Origin: Streptomyces sp. ASQP_92
GTDB taxonomy: Bacteria > Actinomycetota > Actinomycetes > Streptomycetales > Streptomycetaceae
Length of the DNA stretch: 64,000 nucleotides
Reading direction: 5' to 3'
NCBI RefSeq assembly: GCF_025399895.1
Contig: NZ_JAODUA010000003.1
Span: 62,001-126,000, forward strand
The translations under genes and the position numbers were made by a program. Below, piece after piece: positions 16,161 through 22,965 of this stretch. The notes under the pieces were generated by a model. It made no database searches, was not told the DNA's origin, and was given only the letters and a program-made list of their open reading frames with translations. Within the stretch, counting starts at the first letter, position 1; each line of letters starts with the position of its first letter.

Positions 16161-17464
16161 GCGCGGTCGATCACGGGCTGGTCAAGCGGTTCCGTCAGGA
16201 GGCCGGTGACCGGATCGCCGAGCAGCGGCGCCTGGACCAGGTGCGCGGCGTGGCCGCGATGTCGAGCGAGGACGAGCGCCAGTACGCGCGCGCCGTCATC
16301 GCCCAGATATTGGAGGAGTACGCCCGCACGGAGATCAACGCCGGGCGCACCCCCCTCGACGCGGAGACCGAGGAGCAGTACGCGGCCGCCGTGCACGCGG
16401 CGCTCTTCGGCGTCGGCCGGCTCCAGCCGCTGCTCGACGACCCCGAGGTCGAGAACATCGACATCAACGGATGCGACCAGGTCTTCGTCGGGTACGCCGA
16501 CGGCCGTGAGGTCCGGGGCGACCCGGTCGCCGAGACCGACGAGGAGCTCATCGAGCTCATCCAGGTGCTCGGCGCCTACTCGGGTCTCTCCTCGCGCCCC
16601 TTCGACTCCGCCAACCCCCAGCTCGACCTGCGGCTGCCGGACGGCTCGCGTCTGTCGGCGGTCATGGAGGTCGCCCGGCGGCCCTCGCTGTCCATCCGTA
16701 GGGCCCGCATGGGCAAGGTCTTCATGGCCGACCTGGTCGGAAACGGCACCGTCACCCCGGAGTTGGCGCACTTCCTGGCCTGCGCGGTCCGGGCCCGCAA
16801 GAACATCATGATCGCGGGCGCGACCAACGCCGGAAAGACCACGCTGCTGCGGGCGCTCGCCAACGAGATCCCGCAGCAGGAACGCCTGATCACGGTCGAG
16901 CGCGCCCTGGAGCTGGGTCTCGACCAGTTCCCCGAACTCCACCCGAACGTCGTCGCGTTCGAGGAGCGGCTGCCCAACTCCGAGGGCCTGGGCATGATCC
17001 CGATGGCGGATCTGGTGCGGCGTTCGCTGCGTATGAACCCCTCGCGGGTCATCGTCGGCGAGGTGCTCGGCGACGAGATCGTCACCATGCTGAACGCGAT
17101 GTCGCAGGGCAACGACGGCTCGCTCTCCACGATCCACGCCAACAGCTCCTCCGAGGTCTTCAACCGCATCTCGACGTACGCCCTCCAGGCCGCCGAGCGG
17201 CTGCCCATCGAGGCCAGCCAGATGCTGATCGCGGGCGCGGTCAACTTCGTCGTCTTCGTCGAGCGGCGCAACAACTACGAGAGCGGCGGCCGGTTGCAGC
17301 GCATGGTCACCTCGGTCCGCGAGGTGAACGGCTGCGACGGGCGCGTTCTGTCCAGCGAGGTCTTCGCCGAGACGCCGGACGGACGGGTCGTCCCGCACGC
17401 CCCCGTCTCCTGCATCGAGGAACTCGCCGTGCACGGCTACCGGCCCTCCGGGGCCTGGGGGTGA
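16157..17464 (+). CDS. tadA: TadA/CpaF secretion ATPase
   Basis: ATG at 16157 overlaps the previous stop (ATGA). The product is 435 residues, the usual CpaF/TadA size. It has an N-terminal helical region, then the conserved LLDDPEVENIDINGCDQVFV, and the RecA-like ATPase with Walker A GATNAGKTT (Lys about 227), Asp box (ITVERALEL), Walker B RVIVGEVLGDE (about 297-307) and the His box LSTIHANSS. It powers assembly of the Flp pilus from the cytoplasm with TadB and TadC. The next gene begins 10 bp downstream. Confidence 0.95.
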   Translation: MSAVDHGLVKRFRQEAGDRIAEQRRLDQVRGVAAMSSEDERQYARAVIAQILEEYARTEINAGRTPLDAETEEQYAAAVHAALFGVGRLQPLLDDPEVENIDINGCDQVFVGYADGREVRGDPVAETDEELIELIQVLGAYSGLSSRPFDSANPQLDLRLPDGSRLSAVMEVARRPSLSIRRARMGKVFMADLVGNGTVTPELAHFLACAVRARKNIMIAGATNAGKTTLLRALANEIPQQERLITVERALELGLDQFPELHPNVVAFEERLPNSEGLGMIPMADLVRRSLRMNPSRVIVGEVLGDEIVTMLNAMSQGNDGSLSTIHANSSSEVFNRISTYALQAAERLPIEASQMLIAGAVNFVVFVERRNNYESGGRLQRMVTSVREVNGCDGRVLSSEVFAETPDGRVVPHAPVSCIEELAVHGYRPSGAWG

Positions 17465-17474
17465 GTGGAGCCGT

Positions 17475-18455
17475 ATGAACAACCTTCCCTCCATGGGCGG
17501 CCTCTTCGAGGCCACGACCCTCTACGCGCTCGCGGCCGGCCTCGCCGTCGGCGGCGGCCTCGCGCTGCTCGTCGTCGCGATCCGGGGCTTCGAGGTCAAG
17601 TCGGGTGGTGGCGCACGGGGCCAACGCGCGGGCGAAATGCTCCAGTTCATCGGCAAGCGCGGTTCGATCGCGGCCGGTGTCGGCCTGCTCGTGCTGCTGC
17701 TCACCCGGTGGACGGTGGCCGGTGTCGCCACCGGCCTGCTCGTCTTCTTCTGGGACAAGCTCTTCGGCGGCGCCGCGCAGGAGAAGGTCGCGATGAAGCG
17801 GGTCGAGGCGCTCGCCGCCTGGACCGAGTCGCTGCGCGACACCATCGCCGGCGCGGTCGGCCTCGAACAGGCCATTCCCGCCTCGGCCCGCGCGGCCGCC
17901 CCCGCGCTGCGGCCCCATCTCGACGCGCTCGTCGACCGGTTGCGGGCCCGCACGCCGCTGCCCGACGCGCTCCAGCTGCTCGCCGACGAGATCGACGACG
18001 CGTCCGCCGACATCATCGTCGCGGCGCTCATCCTCAACGCCCGGCTGCGCGGCCCCGGTCTGCGCCAGGTGCTCGGGGCGCTCGCCAAGTCGGCCCGCGA
18101 GGAGATCGACATGCGCCACCGCGTGATGGCCCAGCGCTCCTCCACCCGGCGCAGTGTGCAGATCGTGGTCGGTGTGTCGATCGCGTTCGTGCTCGGGCTC
18201 TCCGTCTTCAACCGTGACTTCGTGCAGCCGTACAACTCGGCCGTCGGCCAGCTCGTACTCGCCTGTGTCTGCGGCCTGTTCGCGCTCGGCTTCTGGTGGC
18301 TGCGCAAGCTGTCGGTGATCGAGACGCCGGACCGCTTCCTGGTCCGGCACGAGCCGGAGACCCGCTTCGTACGCCCCGACGTCCCCACGGGCGGGCCCGG
18401 GAACCGGGACGCGGACGGACAGCGTCCTGTAACCGCTGGGGAGGGAGCGCGGTGA
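17475..18455 (+). CDS. tadB: TadB, type II secretion F-domain membrane protein
   Basis: ATG at 17475, 326 residues. There are membrane helices near the N-terminus (LYALAAGLAVGGGLALLVVAI and GSIAAGVGLLVLLL), a cytoplasmic T2SSF domain (AAWTESLRDTIAGAVGLEQAI, ADIIVAALILNARLRGPGLRQVL), and two C-terminal helices (IVVGVSIAFVLGLSVF, LVLACVCGLFALGFWWL). It forms the inner-membrane platform of the Tad apparatus with TadC. The stop overlaps the next start by four bases (GTGA). Confidence 0.9.
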   Translation: MNNLPSMGGLFEATTLYALAAGLAVGGGLALLVVAIRGFEVKSGGGARGQRAGEMLQFIGKRGSIAAGVGLLVLLLTRWTVAGVATGLLVFFWDKLFGGAAQEKVAMKRVEALAAWTESLRDTIAGAVGLEQAIPASARAAAPALRPHLDALVDRLRARTPLPDALQLLADEIDDASADIIVAALILNARLRGPGLRQVLGALAKSAREEIDMRHRVMAQRSSTRRSVQIVVGVSIAFVLGLSVFNRDFVQPYNSAVGQLVLACVCGLFALGFWWLRKLSVIETPDRFLVRHEPETRFVRPDVPTGGPGNRDADGQRPVTAGEGAR

Positions 18456-19378
18456 GCGACATCATCACGGGACCGGTGCTGATCGGCGCGGTCCTCGGCC
18501 TCGGTATCTACGTCCTGATCAGGGCGCTGACCCGGACGAAGCCTTCGGCGGTCTCGCAGATCGCGCGGATCGACGCGATGCGCTCGTCCGGCAGCGTCTA
18601 CACCCCGCGGCCCGAGGAGCACGGCACCGGCCGGCTTTCGGGGCTGCGCTCCGGAATCGGGGCGCGGGTCGCCGAGCTGTACCTCCGGCAGGGCTGGGAG
18701 CAGCGCTCCATCCGCGCCGACCTCGCCGTGCTCGAACGGGGCTGGGAACGGTTCCTGGCGATCAAGGTGCTGCTCGGGGTCGCGGGCCTCGTCTTCGGCC
18801 CGCTGCTCTTCGTCATCGTCGCCACGCTCGGCTTCGGCAGCAGCCCGATCATCCCGGTCTGGCTGGCGCTGATGTGCGGGGCGGTCTTCTTCTTCCTGCC
18901 CGACCTCGAAGTCCGCAGGGACGCCGCCGACAAGCGCCGGGACCTGCGCCGGGTCATCGGGGCCTACCTCGACCTGGTGGCCATGAACCTGGCCGGCGGC
19001 CGCGGACTGCCCGAGGCGCTGATGGCCGCCGCCGAGGTCAGCGACGGCTGGGCGCTGCGCCGGCTGCGCAACACGCTCGCCGACGCCCGCATCACCGGCA
19101 CCAGCCAGTGGCTCGCGCTCGGTCGGCTCGGCGAGGAACTCGGCGTCGAGGAGCTGAAGGACCTCTCCTCGTCGCTCGCCCTGGTCGCGGACGACGGCGC
19201 GAAGGTACGCGAGTCCCTGGCGTCCCGTGCCGAAACGATGCGGCACCGGGAGATGGCCGAGATCGAGGGGGCGGCCGGTGAGAAGTCCCAGTCGATGCTC
19301 GTCGCCCAACTGCTGCTCTGTGCGGGCTTCCTGGTCTTCCTGATCTTCCCCGCCGCGATGCGCGTCTTCCAGGTCTGA
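18452..19378 (+). CDS. tadC: TadC, type II secretion F-domain membrane protein
   Basis: GTG at 18452 overlaps the tadB stop (GTGA). The product is 308 residues: N-terminal membrane helix (GPVLIGAVLGLGIYVLI), paired helices around residues 105-150, a cytoplasmic T2SSF domain (VIGAYLDLVAMNLAGGRGLPEALMAA ... SQWLALGRLGEELGVEELKDL), and a C-terminal helix (MLVAQLLLCAGFLVFLIFPAAM). Partner of TadB in the pilus platform. The Flp pilin gene follows after 39 bp with its own ribosome site (GAGAGGAAA). Confidence 0.9.
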   Translation: MSDIITGPVLIGAVLGLGIYVLIRALTRTKPSAVSQIARIDAMRSSGSVYTPRPEEHGTGRLSGLRSGIGARVAELYLRQGWEQRSIRADLAVLERGWERFLAIKVLLGVAGLVFGPLLFVIVATLGFGSSPIIPVWLALMCGAVFFFLPDLEVRRDAADKRRDLRRVIGAYLDLVAMNLAGGRGLPEALMAAAEVSDGWALRRLRNTLADARITGTSQWLALGRLGEELGVEELKDLSSSLALVADDGAKVRESLASRAETMRHREMAEIEGAAGEKSQSMLVAQLLLCAGFLVFLIFPAAMRVFQV

Positions 19379-19417
19379 GCGCGCTCCCCCCACTTCTGTC
19401 GAGAGGAAACCACCACC

Positions 19418-19672
19418 ATGAACCGCCCGCAGTTCCCCAAGGTCAGCCACCCGGCCGTCGACTTCCTCGTCACCTTCCTGCGCGGCCGCGTCCAGCGCGC
19501 CCGCTCCGGCGAGCTCGACCGGGGCGCGTCCGCGGTCGAGTGGGTCATCATCTCCGCCGTCGTCGTGGCGATCGTCGGCGTGGTCGCCGCGGTCATCAAC
19601 TCGGCCCTCAAGGGCGGCGCCGACAAGGTCGGCAAGTGCATCGAGGGCGCGAGCGCCGACAAGACCTGCTGA
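19418..19672 (+). CDS. flp: Flp-type pilin precursor
   Basis: ATG at 19418, 84 residues. A type IV prepilin-like site is at G36-A37: DRG|ASAVEW, with Glu at mature position 5, followed by a hydrophobic helix (VIISAVVVAIVGVVAAVI). Mature length would be about 48 residues, in the Flp range. The 36-residue basic leader is long for a Flp prepilin. Two cysteines near the C-terminus (KCIEGASADKTC) could form a disulfide. The prepilin peptidase at 25959 is the likely processing enzyme. Confidence 0.88.
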   Translation: MNRPQFPKVSHPAVDFLVTFLRGRVQRARSGELDRGASAVEWVIISAVVVAIVGVVAAVINSALKGGADKVGKCIEGASADKTC

Positions 19673-19687
19673 GGCGGGACCACTACC

Positions 19688-20137
19688 TTGCGCGACAGAC
19701 TCCGGGCTCTTGTACGCCGCCGGGTGGAGGCAGCCTCCGCCCGCGGCGACTCCGGCATGACCGCGATCGAGTTCGTGCTGCTGACCCCGGTGCTGTTCTT
19801 CATGATCTTCGCGACCGTGCAGTTCGGTCTGTACTTCTTCGCGGACCATGTGGCGCAGGCCGCGGCCCAGGCCGGGGCCCGCAAGGCGCGGGCCATGGCC
19901 GACGAACAGCCCGGCGCCTGGCGCGGCGAGGCCCGCGACCAGGCCTCCAGCTACATCGCGCAGCTCGGCCCGAAGCTCGTGCTCGCCCCCGACGTCCAGA
20001 CGGTGGAGCCCAAGGCGAACACGGTGGGCGTGGAGATCACGGCCAAGGTGCCGACGGTCTTTCCGGGGCTGCACCTGACGGTGCATGCGCGCTCGCAGGG
20101 GCCGGTCGAACGATTCGTACGCGAGGGGGGGAACTGA
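19688..20137 (+). CDS. tadE: TadE-like pseudopilin
   Basis: TTG at 19688 is the only start that keeps the leader; the next candidate, ATG at 19757, would fall at the cleavage site itself. The product is 149 residues with prepilin site G|MTAIEF (Gly23, Glu at +5) and hydrophobic helix VLLTPVLFFMIFATVQFGLYFF, typical of TadE. The rest is a small extracellular domain. It overlaps the next gene by one base (TGATG). TadE/TadF are minor pseudopilins of the Tad apparatus. Confidence 0.88.
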   Translation: MRDRLRALVRRRVEAASARGDSGMTAIEFVLLTPVLFFMIFATVQFGLYFFADHVAQAAAQAGARKARAMADEQPGAWRGEARDQASSYIAQLGPKLVLAPDVQTVEPKANTVGVEITAKVPTVFPGLHLTVHARSQGPVERFVREGGN

Positions 20138-20655
20138 TGCGCGCGCGGACAGTACGCGCCGCTCGGCCCGGCTCCGTCGGCGCGGCCCGCATCGCCGACG
20201 TGGCAAGCCGCGTCGGCGCGACCCGCCTCACCGCCGCGGTGCGCCGCCGCTCGACGGCCGCCGCCGACCGGGGCCTTTCCACCATCGAGGTGGTCATCCT
20301 CGCCCCGGTGATGATCCTGTTCATCCTGGTCCTGGTGGCGTTCGGCCAACTCGTCGACGGGCGCGGCGCGGTGGACTCCGCGGCGCGGGACGCGGCACGG
20401 GCCGGCTCCATCCAGAAGGACCTCGGCACCGCGCTGTCCGAGGCCAAGTCGGCGGCGGAGGCCGACCTGGCGGACGTCTGCTCCGGGCCGGTCAGCGTGC
20501 GCCAGACCAGCGCGGGCTGGACCGACGCGGAGTTCTTCACGGTGGAGGTCAGCTGCCGCATCCGGGGCCTGTCGATGCTCGGCCTGGACATCCCCACGAC
20601 CCTGACCGGCACCTCGACGTCCCCGCTGGACCCGTTCAAGAGGAAGACCGCATGA
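20137..20655 (+). CDS. TadE/TadF-family pseudopilin
   Basis: ATG at 20137 overlaps the TadE stop (TGATG). The product is 172 residues: long basic leader, prepilin-type site DRG|LSTIEV (Gly46, Glu at +5), hydrophobic helix VVILAPVMILFILVLVAFGQL, then the usual VDSAARDAARAGS helix of TadE/TadF proteins and a domain with two cysteines (DVCSGP, VSCRIRG). It acts as second minor pseudopilin. It overlaps the next gene by ATGA. Confidence 0.86.
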   Translation: MRARTVRAARPGSVGAARIADVASRVGATRLTAAVRRRSTAAADRGLSTIEVVILAPVMILFILVLVAFGQLVDGRGAVDSAARDAARAGSIQKDLGTALSEAKSAAEADLADVCSGPVSVRQTSAGWTDAEFFTVEVSCRIRGLSMLGLDIPTTLTGTSTSPLDPFKRKTA

Positions 20656-21158
20656 GCGCGCCGCGGAACACCGCCGGGCCCGGGGCCCCGCGTCGGCTCC
20701 GGGCAGACGGGTGCGCCTGGATCCGGGACCGGCGCGCGCGTCTCGACGACCGGGGGTCGGGGGCGGCCGCGGTCATCGTCTTCGCCGTCCTCTTCCTCGG
20801 CCTCGCCGCGTTCGTCATCGACGGCGGCCTGTCCATCTCCAAGCGGGAGCGCGCCGCGGACATAGCCGAACAGGCCGCCCGCTACGCGGCGCAGGACATC
20901 GACAAGGAAGCCCTGTACGACGGCTCCGGCGCGGGCGCGCCCATCCGCTACGAGAACTGCGGTACCCGCGTGAAGGCCTTCGCCCGCGCGTCCGGCCTCT
21001 CCGGCCAGGACATCGCGGCGTCCCACTGCGTGGGCGGCAGCGCCCAACAGGTCGAAGTCGAGATCCAGTTGACCTACAAGCCCGTGTTCACCGGGTTCTT
21101 CTACGGCGGCGAGGTCGTGGTGCACGGCCGGTCCGTGGCGAAGAACGAGGTGGGCTGA
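20652..21158 (+). CDS. TadG-like pilus protein
   Basis: ATG at 20652 overlaps the previous stop (ATGA). The product is 168 residues with a hydrophobic helix (AAAVIVFAVLFLGLAAFVIDGGL) after DDRGSG, matching Flp-related TadG N-termini. The Glu+5 of true prepilins is missing, so it may not be cleaved. The helix is followed by ERAADIAEQAARYAAQDID, the usual TadG pattern, and a domain with two cysteines. It lacks the von Willebrand factor A domain of long Gram-negative TadG proteins. Confidence 0.82.
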   Translation: MSAPRNTAGPGAPRRLRADGCAWIRDRRARLDDRGSGAAAVIVFAVLFLGLAAFVIDGGLSISKRERAADIAEQAARYAAQDIDKEALYDGSGAGAPIRYENCGTRVKAFARASGLSGQDIAASHCVGGSAQQVEVEIQLTYKPVFTGFFYGGEVVVHGRSVAKNEVG

Positions 21159-21196
21159 GATGTACACCCTTTCCCTCACGGAGGTAGGACCCCCCG

Positions 21197-21853
21197 ATGC
21201 GTAACCACAAGGCCACGACGGCCGCGGCTGCCCTGGCGGCCGCGGGCGCGCTTCTGCTCACCGGGTGCGGTGGGGGTTCGAAGGGGGGCGACTCCAAGGA
21301 GATCGCGGGGGCGGACACGGGGGTGTCCGCTTCGCCGTCGGCTTCGGCGTCCAGCACCCCCGACGCGGCGAACCGGCCGAAGGTGGTCCTGCCCGAGGGG
21401 GACGTGCTGACCTTTGACCCGGAGAAGACCGGGGACCCGGTCAAGGACGCGATCCTCGCCGACAACGCGGAGTACCAGAAGGCCATCGAGGAAGCGATCG
21501 ACAAGCAGGACCCGAAGTCCAAGAGCGTGGCGTTCTATTCGGTGGGCAAGGCCCTCATCATCGACACCCAATGGATCGCGGGTTTCGTGAAGGACGGCAC
21601 CACGGTGACGGGAACGACGCGACTCTTCAACCGTGAGGTCACCGTCGACAAGGACGGGTCGGCTCAACTCACCTACTGCGGTGATGAAACAAAGGGCTTC
21701 ACGAAGAACCGGAAGACGGGCAAAGTCAACGTCACTCCGCCCGACAAGAACTCGTACGTCTCGTACGTGTCCCGGTTGCGCAAGAACGCTCAGGGCGTGT
21801 GGCAGACCACCATGGTGAGTTCGGTGCGAGGAGACCAGAAGTGCCAGCCGTGA
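21197..21853 (+). CDS. Lipoprotein, cassette copy 2 inside the Tad locus
   Basis: ATG at 21197 has GGAGG about ten bases upstream. The product is 218 residues: lipoprotein signal with lipobox LTGC, Gly/Ser linker, then a domain paralogous to 12691-13350 (same order of motifs: EIAGAD, RPK, KTGDPVKDA, KQDP, VTG, AQLTYC, KNSYV, LRKNAQGVW, C-terminal KCQP). It is 38 bp downstream of the TadG-like gene and in the same direction, so it is probably part of the Tad transcript. Its last 13 bases are shared with the next gene. Function unknown; extracytoplasmic and membrane-anchored. Confidence 0.86.
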   Translation: MRNHKATTAAAALAAAGALLLTGCGGGSKGGDSKEIAGADTGVSASPSASASSTPDAANRPKVVLPEGDVLTFDPEKTGDPVKDAILADNAEYQKAIEEAIDKQDPKSKSVAFYSVGKALIIDTQWIAGFVKDGTTVTGTTRLFNREVTVDKDGSAQLTYCGDETKGFTKNRKTGKVNVTPPDKNSYVSYVSRLRKNAQGVWQTTMVSSVRGDQKCQP

Positions 21854-22884
21854 CACGTGGAAACAAGGCGGCGGCAGCGACGCTGCTCGCCGCGATCATC
21901 GTCGCTTCTCAGGTCGCCCCGGCTTGGGCGAGCAAAGACAACGGGTCTTCACACAGCCGGGGTGACGCCAGCGCCCAGAATTCCGCAGGCAACGTGACCG
22001 TCGGCGTCTCCAAGGCGCAGGTGACCGGGGACAAGAAGTCGGGCAGCGCGAAGACGGCGGGTGAGCTGACGTCGAGCGACAGCTCCTGGGTCCCGCCCGC
22101 CTGTTGGTACGAGCCGACGTACTCGCCCAAGGAGATGGAGGCCATGATCGGAAAGTGGCGCACCATCAAGTTCTTCGGCATCGGTGACTTCATCGGGGAC
22201 GTCTTCGACTCGCAGTACAAGACGGGCGACCCCGCCAAGGGCGGCTACAAGGACTACAACCTCGACCAAGAAGGCAAGGGGATGTTCTGGGCCGCGGTGG
22301 TGAATCCCAACCGCAAGGACGACCCCGAGGCCTCGAAGTGCGACAAGTTCCCGTTCTGGGTGGAGAACGGCAAGACGCCGGACGTTCCGATGGCCGTCAA
22401 CGCCAGGATCCTCGGTGAGTACGCGTCGGATTCCATCGCGCTGCCGTCGACCCAGGTGTCGATGGCCCCGAGCGGCACGTCCACGGTGAATCTGCCGACG
22501 TGGATCTGGGCGCCGGGAAAGCAGTTCACTGAGAAGAAGGTGAGCGCTTCGCTGGCCGGCATCACCTCGACCGCCGTCGCCACGCCGGTCGCGCTGCACA
22601 TCGAGTCCGGCTCGCCCGACGCCACCGTCTTCCCGGCGTCCGGCAACTGTCCGATCAACGCCGACGGCAGCATCGGCGAGCCCTACGCGGCAGGCAAGGC
22701 CGGACAGACCCCGCCCTGCGGCGTGACGTACGGACGTGCCGGGTCGTACTCGTTCAAGGCGAGCATCACGTGGCACGTCAGCTGGTCCGCGACGAACGGT
22801 GAGCAAGGGCCGCTCCCGGACAGCATCTTCACCACGCCGCCCCAAAACGTAACCGTCCAAGAAATCCAGTCCATCAACCGCTAG
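21841..22884 (+). CDS. Secreted protein, cassette copy 2 inside the Tad locus
   Basis: GTG at 21841 follows GAGGAGA by six bases and overlaps the lipoprotein stop by 13 bases, exactly as in copy 1. The product is 347 residues with a Sec signal peptide (AAAATLLAAIIVASQVAPAWA). The mature protein is paralogous to 11669-12703: PPACWYEPTYSP, FWVENG, STVNLPTWIW, FPASGNCPINADGSIG, PPCGVTY, QEIQSINR. Four cysteines are conserved. The region between PPACWY and FWV is longer than in copy 1. Unknown function; the location suggests an extracellular partner of the pilus or its assembly. Confidence 0.86.
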   Translation: MPAVTRGNKAAAATLLAAIIVASQVAPAWASKDNGSSHSRGDASAQNSAGNVTVGVSKAQVTGDKKSGSAKTAGELTSSDSSWVPPACWYEPTYSPKEMEAMIGKWRTIKFFGIGDFIGDVFDSQYKTGDPAKGGYKDYNLDQEGKGMFWAAVVNPNRKDDPEASKCDKFPFWVENGKTPDVPMAVNARILGEYASDSIALPSTQVSMAPSGTSTVNLPTWIWAPGKQFTEKKVSASLAGITSTAVATPVALHIESGSPDATVFPASGNCPINADGSIGEPYAAGKAGQTPPCGVTYGRAGSYSFKASITWHVSWSATNGEQGPLPDSIFTTPPQNVTVQEIQSINR

Positions 22885-22965
22885 CTGGAAAAGGGGAGTT
22901 GGGGGCCGACCGCCCCCACCCCCCAGCCCCCCGGCCCCGCCGCATCGACCCCAGGAACCCACCCC

